From the IMG/VR virus record IMGVR_UViG_3300012202_000002, positions 1 to 49,481 of that record: a stretch of DNA of 49,481 nucleotides. One strand, written 5' to 3'. A model generated the notes under the pieces. The model was not told where the DNA came from and did not search any database. It saw only the letters and a list, made by a program, of their open reading frames with translations. Positions 1 to 6,532 of the stretch are shown one piece after another. The position numbers and the translations under genes are program-made. Each line of letters starts with the position of its first letter. Position 1 is the first letter of the stretch. Source of the DNA: a virus.

Positions 1-123
1 ACCAGCAATGGAACGATTCGATTCCGGTCTTGAAACAGTCGGCCAGGAAAATCTTTAATGGCGAGGTGGACAAGAAAGTTTTGGCTGAAGTAGCGATCCT
101 GGCTCCGGCAGCGGTGGTTTATC
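1..123. repeat. Terminal direct repeat, copy 1 (circular closure)
   Basis: These 123 bases are identical to 49359-49481. The scaffolding gene reads through the join in one frame. This is the usual sign of a circular or circularly permuted molecule whose assembled contig overlaps itself, not of a real duplication. The unique genome length is therefore 49,358 bp. Confidence 0.95.
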
Positions 124-314
124 AGCGAGTGATTCTGCCAGCAGCCTTTAAACGGATTCAGGAGCTGACTCAGCAGATCGAGCGGATGCGCGGAGTCAAC
201 CCTTCGATCACCGATCGAGGCGGCGATTCGGCCAGCCCGACTATCACCAAAAGCGGTAGTGGCGACTTCGTAAAAGACCTGGTTGACCGGTTCCGAAAAG
301 AAGCCGGGGCTTGA
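3..314 (+). CDS. Scaffolding protein, C-terminal part (continues from 48407)
   Basis: This is the C-terminal part of the gene that starts at 48407 and crosses the circular join. Joined, it is 421 codons. The visible part is helical and charged (KRIQELTQQIERM near 170), followed by a Gly/Ser/Thr-rich linker and a short basic helix ending in RFRKEAGA. A small basic C-terminal helix is what capsid scaffolds typically use to touch the coat protein. It lies just before the major capsid gene, the usual place for a scaffold. The apparent internal TTG start at 30 is not needed, because the frame is open from the other end of the window. The role is inferred from position and composition. Confidence 0.8.
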   Translation, partial: QQWNDSIPVLKQSARKIFNGEVDKKVLAEVAILAPAAVVYQRVILPAAFKRIQELTQQIERMRGVNPSITDRGGDSASPTITKSGSGDFVKDLVDRFRKEAGA

Positions 315-339
315 CAAACTCTGTCATTTCCTAGTAAGG
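311..339 (+). promoter_or_regulatory. Dyad operator / candidate promoter before the capsid gene
   Basis: TTGACA at 311-316 overlaps an inverted pair TGACA N5 TGTCA (312-326), followed by TTTCCTAGTAAGG. The same elements recur before other transcription units (4413, 24165, 25459-25584, 33231, 35218, 35344, 35761, 41134). TAGTAA at 332-337 could be a -10 with a 15-bp spacer, as at 25550 and 41134. Whether it is an operator, a promoter or both is inference. Confidence 0.5.
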
Positions 340-395
340 GTCCAGGTTAGACGCGCAAGACGCACTGGCCGAAGTTCGTCTACGGCCACCCGATT

Positions 396-504
396 CGAGA
401 GTATAACAATCCCTCGCGCTCACTCGCCTTGAGGAATCACACGGCGACTAGTCCCAAAACGATGAGTTTTAGGACCGAGTCGAATTGTTATTTCTCAACT
501 CTCG
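396..504 (+). ncRNA. Structured 5' leader RNA of the capsid gene (predicted)
   Basis: The 210-bp gap before the capsid gene holds nested complementarity. CGAGAG (396-401) pairs with CTCTCG (499-504), and ATAACAAT (403-410) pairs with ATTGTTAT (484-491). Inside, GACT/AGTC, GTCC/GGAC and AAAAC/GTTTT stack into one arm at 446-481 with a GATGA loop. CCTC (412-415) can pair with GAGG (431-434). The ribosome site GGAGA (511-515) lies just outside the closing helix. I read this as a multi-branch leader RNA that may control capsid translation. No known family is recognised. Confidence 0.5.
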
Positions 505-523
505 TAATTCGGAGACTCTTTAG

Positions 524-1732
524 ATGCCAACGCCAGTCAGCACTACGTGTGCGGCGGTTAACAACATCCTGGTCCAGGAAAGCGGACGTATTAACGGCGA
601 AATCAATAAGCGCGTCGTTCGCAGAAACCCCGTCATCGGCCTTGTCCCAAAGAAGGAATTCCCTACTGGGATGGGCTACGTCATCAGTAACCTAACCTGG
701 GAGCGTGCGCTTCCAGCCAGCTCTGAAGATACCTGGACCCCGGTCCAGCCTTCAGATGATACCTCGGCAATCAATTCCTGTTTGCCGCCAGTTGAAAAGA
801 TCACTTTCGGTCAAACGCTGAGGACATTCTTCCTCACCCACAAGGCGTTTGAAACTCCCGACTTCTGCATTCAAGACATCCAGGTCAGCTATCAATTCGA
901 GCGCCAGATCGAGCGCATGGTTGAAGTGCTCGCCAAGGTGACTGAATGGGAGATCGGTAACCACTACACCAACAAGTACATCGCGATCTGCGGGCACAAA
1001 CTCACCGTTTCCACTACCAGCGTAGTCGACAATGGCGGTAATGCATTTGATACGACCGTTTTGCCAAATGGCCGACTCACTCAAGGGGTGCTCGAAGACA
1101 TCTACATGTACCTGCATCGAGAGGGAACCGACGAGAGTGCCATTGGCCGAGTGGATGGTGGAGACGTTTATCTGCTAGTAACCAGCGCCGAGACCTCGCG
1201 CGACATCGTTCGAAGTAACCCGGACATCCGGCAGGATATTCGGTTCGCGTTCCAAGGTTACGGCAACGACAACACCCTCATTCAAGCCTTGGGCGAGGCT
1301 CGGAGTTACGGCGGATTCAAACATCTGCAGAATCCTTACCCGCCTCGGTATGCGTTCGATGGGACTAATTACGTCCGAGTCGAACCGTTCCGGCAGATCC
1401 AGACCAGCAAAGGCTTCATGTGGGTCCAGAGCGATCTGTACAAGCAGGCTCCTTACGAGCTGAGCTACGTGTTCATTCCCAACGTCATGTACATCGACGT
1501 GTTTAACCAGGTGCCCAATGTCGCCGGGATGACCTTTAACCCGAACCTCGATTATCTGGGCCGATTTATGTGGGTCAACGAGTGGCACCGGGATTGCAAC
1601 CCTGATCGGACAATTGGCTATTTCCGTGCCGTCATGAAAGACGCGGCGGAGCCGATTCACCCCGAGCTAGGTTTTTCAATTCTTCATGCCCGCTGCGGCG
1701 TCGATCTGGCTCTGCAAGGCTGCTACTCCTAA
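524..1732 (+). CDS. Major capsid protein
   Basis: This 402-residue protein lies directly after the scaffold and in the order portal, scaffold, capsid. The N-terminal arm (about residues 1-60) is followed by mixed alpha/beta sequence with many aromatics, and the C-terminus ends in a Cys-containing segment (ARCGVDLALQGCYS). The size fits an HK97-fold coat protein. No protease or long delta domain is visible, which agrees with a separate scaffold. The start is supported by GGAGA nine bases upstream. It has its own long structured leader and a downstream hairpin, as expected for the most highly expressed late gene. The assignment rests on context and length, not on a recognised signature. Confidence 0.75.
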   Translation: MPTPVSTTCAAVNNILVQESGRINGEINKRVVRRNPVIGLVPKKEFPTGMGYVISNLTWERALPASSEDTWTPVQPSDDTSAINSCLPPVEKITFGQTLRTFFLTHKAFETPDFCIQDIQVSYQFERQIERMVEVLAKVTEWEIGNHYTNKYIAICGHKLTVSTTSVVDNGGNAFDTTVLPNGRLTQGVLEDIYMYLHREGTDESAIGRVDGGDVYLLVTSAETSRDIVRSNPDIRQDIRFAFQGYGNDNTLIQALGEARSYGGFKHLQNPYPPRYAFDGTNYVRVEPFRQIQTSKGFMWVQSDLYKQAPYELSYVFIPNVMYIDVFNQVPNVAGMTFNPNLDYLGRFMWVNEWHRDCNPDRTIGYFRAVMKDAAEPIHPELGFSILHARCGVDLALQGCYS

Positions 1733-1753
1733 ACCGTTTTTTGGAGGCGAACT

Positions 1754-1797
1754 GAGCAAGGCAATTCGAAACCTGGCCGGGACCGGTTGCCTTGCTC
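1754..1797 (+). terminator. 11-bp stem-loop after the capsid gene
   Basis: GAGCAAGGCAA (1754-1764) and TTGCCTTGCTC (1787-1797) form a perfect 11-bp stem. The 22-base loop contains a further CCGG/CCGG pairing. No U-tract follows, so it is more likely a partial terminator, an mRNA-stabilising end or a processing site separating capsid mRNA from the downstream genes than a full terminator. Confidence 0.6.
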
Positions 1798-1812
1798 GGG
1801 GATAAAAAGAAA

Positions 1813-2163
1813 ATGGCAGACGACAATGTGACTTTCGATATGCCGCAAGGCTTCTCCCCACCGGAGAACCTCGATAGCGACAATACCTTTCAGGCGATGG
1901 CCACTTTCCGGGTCGTCGGCGACGATCAGCTAGAGCTAGTTGACGTTGACGGTTACCAGGTTGGCGAGGGCGAAGAGGAACAAGAGGAAGGGGGCGGACC
2001 AACTGTTACGCAGGCTGAAGCCGGTAACGCAGCGGCGGCCATGCAACCTAACATGAGCGAGGACCAGACGCCGCCTGGCGCGCCACAGGACCAGATGGGC
2101 AATAGATTCGTTGACGCGATGGCCCAGAAGTTCCGCAAAGCGACGGCCAGGCCAAGGAAATGA
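1813..2163 (+). CDS. Small acidic virion-associated protein, unknown
   Basis: 116 residues, acidic in the first half ([13 protein letters not shown] near residues 56-68) and basic at the C-terminus (RKATARPRK). There is a low-complexity Ala/Met/Gln middle. It sits between the capsid gene and the fibre gene and overlaps the latter by ATGA. The ATG at 1813 is preferred over an upstream non-ATG extension that would run into the 1754-1797 hairpin. It could be a head-decoration or accessory protein. No family is recognised. Confidence 0.65.
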   Translation: MADDNVTFDMPQGFSPPENLDSDNTFQAMATFRVVGDDQLELVDVDGYQVGEGEEEQEEGGGPTVTQAEAGNAAAAMQPNMSEDQTPPGAPQDQMGNRFVDAMAQKFRKATARPRK

Positions 2164-3308
2164 GCGGCGGACTATTCGATTCTCTTGCGCCGAGCAGAGG
2201 CGATACCGAGCGAGCCAGCCTCTGGAAGATTAATGCTTTGATGTACCAAGGCGGAGGAGGAGGAGGCGGCGGAGGTGGGACTGGGCCACAAGGACCGCAA
2301 GGACCAACCGGCCCGCAAGGGCCAAGCGGCCCAACCGGCAGTCAGGGTCCGCCAGGCGCTCAGGGTGCCCAAGGCGTTGGAGGACCGCAAGGGCCATTAG
2401 GTCCGCCCGGTCCAGCGGGCACTAGCGTTGCTACTCAAACTGCCGCGAATTTCAACCAACCGGCAGTTGGCGCTAATGTAGTTGTTAGCCTAGTTCAGCC
2501 AATCGGAATCGCTCAAGGGCTGATTCTCTACATTGCCGGTACGACCCAGATCGGCGGCTACTACCGGGTTGTGTCGATGGTAGGTGCTCAGGCGACGATT
2601 GATAATCTTGGCTACGCTGGCAACGCTCCACCAGGTACACTGATTCCCGCTGGCAGCGAAGTTGGAGCCACTGGCCCGCAAGGCCCCCAAGGCTTACAAG
2701 GCCCCCAAGGCATTCAAGGCGTGCAAGGCATCCAAGGTCCGCCTGGCCCCACTGTGGTTAGCGCCGATGCCAATAACCAGGCACGGTTAGGAAGCGACAC
2801 ATTTATCTATGTACCGCCAGTGGTTGCGGTGGTGCCAACTGGTGCATATATCCCATTTGCTGGCTCAGCTCTTCCATCTGCCGAATGGTACTGGTGCGAT
2901 GGCGCCGAGCATGATCGGATAGTTAGCGCCCGGCTCTTCGCTGTCATTGGCATATTCTTTGGCGCTGGCAATGGCTCAACTACTTTCAACGTACCCGATC
3001 TGCGCGGGCGCGCTCCGATTGGCGCTGGTCAGGGAACAGGGCTCACGAATCGTGTGCTTGGTTCTATAGGCGGAGAAGAAACCCATTTGTTAACTATTCC
3101 AGAGTTGGCTGTGCACACCCATATTCAGAATCCGCATGCTCACGGGGGAGGTTTCGGTGCGGGCGCGAGTCTGTATGGAAGTGGACCTTCGCCAGCGGGT
3201 AATGTGACTACCGGAAATGCGACCGCTGTTAACCAGACCAGCGGTGGCGACACTCGGCACAACAATATGCAGCCGTTTTTGGCAGGTAACTTTATTATCA
3301 AAAACTAA
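2160..3308 (+). CDS. Collagen-like tail fibre with tail-collar domain
   Basis: 382 residues. The N-terminus carries [20 protein letters not shown], a motif also found twice in the protein at 3550. A ten-glycine run follows, then a Gly-X-Y collagen block (about residues 42-86), a beta-rich spacer, a second Gly-X-Y block (about 169-198) and a C-terminal phage tail-collar domain (WYWCDG near 240, [18 protein letters not shown] repeats, and a closing [15 protein letters not shown]). Collagen repeats trimerise as triple helices in phage fibres, and the collar-type tip is a receptor-binding module. The start overlaps the previous stop (ATGA). A fibre role is well supported; the receptor is unknown. 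Confidence 0.88.
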   Translation: MSGGLFDSLAPSRGDTERASLWKINALMYQGGGGGGGGGGTGPQGPQGPTGPQGPSGPTGSQGPPGAQGAQGVGGPQGPLGPPGPAGTSVATQTAANFNQPAVGANVVVSLVQPIGIAQGLILYIAGTTQIGGYYRVVSMVGAQATIDNLGYAGNAPPGTLIPAGSEVGATGPQGPQGLQGPQGIQGVQGIQGPPGPTVVSADANNQARLGSDTFIYVPPVVAVVPTGAYIPFAGSALPSAEWYWCDGAEHDRIVSARLFAVIGIFFGAGNGSTTFNVPDLRGRAPIGAGQGTGLTNRVLGSIGGEETHLLTIPELAVHTHIQNPHAHGGGFGAGASLYGSGPSPAGNVTTGNATAVNQTSGGDTRHNNMQPFLAGNFIIKN

Positions 3309-3311
3309 CTT

Positions 3312-3545
3312 ATGAGTGCTTCCCCACTAACTTGGCTCGTCGATGAAACCTTTACCGCTCACGCTAGTACTAACTACAGTTACTTAATCACCCATCAAAA
3401 TGGTGGGAAGTACGTTACGTGGGCTCTGGAGCGTAGGAGTTCTGTCCCAGATTACACGGCGGTCGGCGAGTTCGATACGCTCGCAGAAGGCAAAGCAGCG
3501 TGTGAGACTAATTTCCGTAGTCAGCCACCCGACAAACAAAGCTGA
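3312..3545 (+). CDS. Small hypothetical protein in the fibre cluster
   Basis: 77 residues with no membrane segment and no recognised motif. It is packed between two fibre-associated genes: four bases after the fibre stop and five before the next start. Its sequence (TWLVDETFTAHASTNYSYLITHQNGG) looks like a small beta protein with exposed aromatics. A fibre chaperone or small fibre subunit is possible, but this is only context. Confidence 0.6.
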   Translation: MSASPLTWLVDETFTAHASTNYSYLITHQNGGKYVTWALERRSSVPDYTAVGEFDTLAEGKAACETNFRSQPPDKQS

Positions 3546-3549
3546 TCCA

Positions 3550-4224
3550 ATGCCAGTTCTCGACAATTTCAGTCCAACGCATGGCGACAATGAATCCCGC
3601 AGCTTGCAAAAGATTAACGGGATTCTCTACGATATGCATGGCGCAGACCCAGACGGCGGTCCCTATACTAACTTAGCTCCTACCCACGGCGACACGAGGC
3701 AGTCGAGTCTGGTCAAGATCAACTCGATTCTGAAGTTGATCTATGACGGTGGCGGCTTCGGCGGCGGTGGCAGCGTTCCGACAGCACCCGGAATTGGCAT
3801 GGGCTATGGATATTTTGCCGTGTCAACAATCCTGCCCGATGGAACCTATCAGTTGATCAATACGATTCCTGACGCTGGTGGTGTCTACGGTAACGCGGCT
3901 CTATTCAACGCCGTGCCCAATGGGATTGAGGTCGCTCAGCCGGTAATTGTCTCGGTTATGCTCTGGGCTAAAGACAATGTTCCGCAGACGACCGAACGGC
4001 AGTTGGCTGTTCAGTTAGATAAGCAAAAGGGTACGATCGATCCGAGTTTGGTTTTAACCAGGGTGCCGACCGGCTTTATTTGGCACACGGCAACTGCAAT
4101 CTATCAAGGAATTCTGCTGCCGGGCGATATTGTTCGCGGTGTAGCCACGGCACCCGTCGGAGGTGACTCCTTCAGTATCGTCGATGGTTACGCGAGCGTA
4201 CTGGGAGTGCCAATTTCCTTATGA
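3550..4224 (+). CDS. Fibre-associated protein with duplicated SPTHGD motif
   Basis: 224 residues. Two copies of a roughly 25-residue motif (LDNFSPTHGDNESRSLQKIN at residues 4-23 and LAPTHGDTRQSSLVKIN at about 42-58) match the N-terminus of the collagen fibre. A Gly-rich hinge (GGGFGGGGS) follows, then a beta-rich body of about 140 residues. The shared motif suggests both proteins dock to the same virion site, with this one offering two docking units. The ATG at 3550 is chosen because it starts just before the first motif. An upstream extension would overlap the whole preceding gene. Confidence 0.7.
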   Translation: MPVLDNFSPTHGDNESRSLQKINGILYDMHGADPDGGPYTNLAPTHGDTRQSSLVKINSILKLIYDGGGFGGGGSVPTAPGIGMGYGYFAVSTILPDGTYQLINTIPDAGGVYGNAALFNAVPNGIEVAQPVIVSVMLWAKDNVPQTTERQLAVQLDKQKGTIDPSLVLTRVPTGFIWHTATAIYQGILLPGDIVRGVATAPVGGDSFSIVDGYASVLGVPISL

Positions 4225-4346
4225 GTAATATGACCAAAGAAAAAAAGAAGTTCAAAAAAAACGATGAGACTTATATGAGAAAGCTTATTGTAATAGTTAG
4301 TTTGTTAATGTTGGCAGGTTTTGATAAGGCTAAAGACCTTCACTGA
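4221..4346 (+). CDS. 41-residue membrane or lipoprotein-like peptide
   Basis: The start overlaps the previous stop as ATGA. The translation begins with a Lys-rich stretch and then MRKLIVIVSLLMLAGFDKAKDLH, which looks like a signal peptide or a single membrane helix. The region 4225-4420 is clearly more A/T-rich than its neighbours, a possible sign of recent transfer. It lies just upstream of the lysis genes, so a small lysis or exclusion peptide is possible. Coding status is moderately supported by coupling and hydrophobic pattern. Confidence 0.4.
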   Translation: MSNMTKEKKKFKKNDETYMRKLIVIVSLLMLAGFDKAKDLH

Positions 4347-4392
4347 GAAAGGCTATAAATCTTTACAAGACGACTATGATGCAGTGTCCGTC

Positions 4393-4420
4393 TATAATTC
4401 ACTAATAAGTGATTAGGTTT
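4393..4420 (+). promoter_or_regulatory. TATAAT box and AAACCTAA half-dyad before the LuxR-type gene
   Basis: TATAAT at 4393-4398 is followed by a small palindrome TCACT AATA AGTGA (4399-4412) and TTAGGTTT (4413-4420), the reverse of the AAACCTAA half-site seen elsewhere in this genome. No good -35 element is seen at normal spacing. It lies 45-70 bases before the HTH gene at 4465. Confidence 0.35.
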
Positions 4421-4464
4421 CCCATGAACCCGGTCCCACCCTACCGTTATGATGGCGCGAGACT

Positions 4465-4683
4465 ATGCGGGCGACCAAGAAGGAGATTAGGGAAAGACTC
4501 GCGACTTTGACCGCGCGCGAGCGCGAGGTGTTCGAGCTAGTGATTGCCGGAAAAATGACCAAGGAAATTGCGGAAGAGCTGCGGGTCACCCAAAGCACAA
4601 TCAAACATCACAGGTCGGCTTTGTTTCAAAAAATGGGCGCACGGCACGTAGTCGAATTAGTTAACATGGCGCATTCCCTATGA
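4465..4683 (+). CDS. Solo LuxR/GerE-type HTH regulator
   Basis: 72 residues, nearly all one GerE-type helix-turn-helix: LTAREREVFELVIAGKMTKEIAEELRVTQ then STIKHHRSALFQKM and ELV. Residues 14-68 match the family pattern LTxREREVxxLVxxGxxxKEIAxxLxxSxxTVKxHR. There is no receiver or ligand-binding domain, so activity must depend on dose or a partner. It sits directly before the holin-like gene and overlaps it by ATGA. This suggests a late-gene or lysis-timing activator, or a decoy for a host two-component regulator. The fold is secure; the target is unknown. Confidence 0.85.
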   Translation: MRATKKEIRERLATLTAREREVFELVIAGKMTKEIAEELRVTQSTIKHHRSALFQKMGARHVVELVNMAHSL

Positions 4684-4970
4684 GCGGGCCTACACCCGAT
4701 CCAAAAAACGGCATGGTGAGCCTGCTCGGCAACTTGGCCGCAAGCGGCGACAACTGGGTCAAGATGGGGATCATGGCTATGATCGTGATCAGCGGCGGCG
4801 GCAACTTCTTACAAACTAAACAGAGCGCCAAAGCAACTGATCACGAAGTCAGCCAAGCCCTTCGCGAGATTCACGATTTGCATGAGCAACTGAACGCGAG
4901 CATCCAGCGGCAGAAGGAGATACGGGACTTGCTCGAGAAGTTAACCAAGGAAAAACCCAATGGCTCTTGA
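4680..4970 (+). CDS. Holin-like single-span membrane protein
   Basis: 96 residues: a polar N-terminus, one hydrophobic segment (VKMGIMAMIVISGGGNFL, about residues 27-44) and a long C-terminal coiled coil (about 52-90, HDLHEQLNASIQRQKEIRDLLEKL). It is placed directly before and overlapping the endolysin, where holins and spanins usually lie. One span plus a periplasmic or cytoplasmic coiled coil fits a type III holin or an i-spanin. The sequence does not decide which. Confidence 0.6.
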   Translation: MSGPTPDPKNGMVSLLGNLAASGDNWVKMGIMAMIVISGGGNFLQTKQSAKATDHEVSQALREIHDLHEQLNASIQRQKEIRDLLEKLTKEKPNGS

Positions 4971-5676
4971 CGCTAGTTTCGTTCCCTTTGATCCGGGTCT
5001 AGTCAATTACATCCGCCGGATTCTTTCGGTAGCGGAAACCGATAAACCCGAATGGAACCCAAGCGCGGTCTACATCTACGCGGACGACAACCGGTTCAAA
5101 CCGCCTCATAAGCAGGTCACCCTGTCCATTGGATTTACTGAGGGCGGCGGCAATCTGAAAAAAGTTTTGCAACGTTACATCGACAAAGGCGGAAAGCTCG
5201 CCGTCTCGTTCGCTGGTTATCTGCCGACGCTCGGGAGTCCACCGAGCCGAGCGGGTGATAGCAAATTTATCGATCTGCTGAAGGAGGCCGGAAAAGAGAC
5301 AGCGATGGCTGAAGCACAAAACGAATGCTTCGAGGAACTCTATATGGCTCCGGCGTTTGCCTGGGCTAGCAAATACGGGTTTACTCTTCCGCTTTCCTAT
5401 TTGGTTATTGCGGATTCCTTTCTGCATTCCGGTTCGATGCAGCCGTTTTTGATGAATTCGTTTCCCGAGAAAAAACCAATCGACGGCGGGAACGAAAAAG
5501 CTTGGATCGAAGCTTACTTGAGAGTACGCAAAAACTGGTTAGCCGGTCATTCGAATAAGACGCTGCAAGGCACTGTTTACCGAGCCAATTGTTTTATTGC
5601 TGAGCTCACCCGAGATAATTGGATGTTAGCCGTTTCTCCAATCAACATGCATGGGACGAGCGTGGGTTACGCCTAA
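4960..5676 (+). CDS. Endolysin, GH46 (chitosanase)-like lysozyme fold
   Basis: 238 residues. The pattern resembles phage GH46-type muramidases or chitosanases: VTLSIGFTEGGGNLKKVLQRY with the expected general-acid Glu at about residue 61, AQNECFEELYMAPAFAWASKYGFTLPLSYLVIADSFLHSGS, then EKAWIEAYLRVRKNWLAG and a final NWMLAVSP block. It probably cleaves peptidoglycan glycan strands at lysis. It has no signal peptide, so release would need the upstream holin-like protein, which it overlaps by 11 bases. Family membership is by remembered pattern, so substrate choice (peptidoglycan or chitosan-like) is open. Confidence 0.75.
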   Translation: MALDASFVPFDPGLVNYIRRILSVAETDKPEWNPSAVYIYADDNRFKPPHKQVTLSIGFTEGGGNLKKVLQRYIDKGGKLAVSFAGYLPTLGSPPSRAGDSKFIDLLKEAGKETAMAEAQNECFEELYMAPAFAWASKYGFTLPLSYLVIADSFLHSGSMQPFLMNSFPEKKPIDGGNEKAWIEAYLRVRKNWLAGHSNKTLQGTVYRANCFIAELTRDNWMLAVSPINMHGTSVGYA

Positions 5677-5726
5677 AAAAACCTTTTGTTAGTAAAGTTA
5701 GCCAAAGAAAAAAGCAAAAACCCAAA

Positions 5727-6503
5727 ATGCGCGGAAAAAAACTAGTCAAAGTTGAGTTAACCTACTGGACGTATCTTACCCTGCCGGGAGATGGTTCAGG
5801 TTCACCCGATCATAGTCTGCCAGTCGAAGACGAGGATATGACTCCGGGGTGGGGAATCGAGGAAGGCCGTCCAGGGCATTTGCCGAGCAGACCGAGCAGG
5901 GAAGAGATTCTGGAAACACTCAAGGAATACGAGGACCAGATTCGAGCAAAGATTGATGAAATCAGGGATGCGGTCGCGGATCGAATTCCCGGCATTAGGG
6001 AGAAGCTAGAAGCGATCAAAGCGGAAGTTGCCGCTAAAATTGACGAGATTAAAAATCGGCCGGTTGATCCGGATTATGGGCTTGAAGAAGGTGGTGCCGC
6101 ACCGGGCCAGGGATTGCCCGATCGGGTGGCTGGACTGAAAGAAGCGGTCGTGGTCAAGTTGGAGCAAATCAAGCAAGAGATCGGTGACCAAATTCCGGGC
6201 ATTAAAGAAAAGATCGATGCTCTCAAAGTTCGGTTGGAAGAACTCAAACAAGAGTTAATTGATCGGCTTACCGGTGGCGATTGCGCCCGACGGATCGCAG
6301 AAATTAAGGCGGAAGTTAGAGCCAAGATTGATCGGCTTAAAGAAGAGTTGGCCAATCGAGGGCCGGACATTGCAGCTAAGATTGAACAGGTTAAAGCCGC
6401 TTTAGTGGCTAAGATTGAGTCAATCAAAGCGGGAGTTGATCCGGGTTATGGGATTGACGAGGGGGGAATAGCTCAACCGAAGCGGAGACGGTTTCGGAGA
6501 TAG
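5727..6503 (+). CDS. Repeat coiled-coil protein with PxxGIEEGG motifs
   Basis: 258 residues. Three linker motifs (TPGWGIEEG, DPDYGLEEGG, DPGYGIDEGG) alternate with long amphipathic helices of the type RAKIDEIRDAVADRIPGIREKL and EAIKAEVAAKIDEIK, which recur three times or more. It is a clear internal repeat protein and very charged. The ATG at 5727 follows an A-rich stretch. The motif DHSLP and PGQGLP also recur. It could be a fibre shaft, a head-fibre or an elongated spacer in the tail. No enzymatic motif is seen. The neighbours are endolysin and a nozzle-like virion protein. Confidence 0.7.
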   Translation: MRGKKLVKVELTYWTYLTLPGDGSGSPDHSLPVEDEDMTPGWGIEEGRPGHLPSRPSREEILETLKEYEDQIRAKIDEIRDAVADRIPGIREKLEAIKAEVAAKIDEIKNRPVDPDYGLEEGGAAPGQGLPDRVAGLKEAVVVKLEQIKQEIGDQIPGIKEKIDALKVRLEELKQELIDRLTGGDCARRIAEIKAEVRAKIDRLKEELANRGPDIAAKIEQVKAALVAKIESIKAGVDPGYGIDEGGIAQPKRRRFRR

Positions 6504-6532
6504 GTAAAAGTTTTATCGGGCTTCAACGCTTT

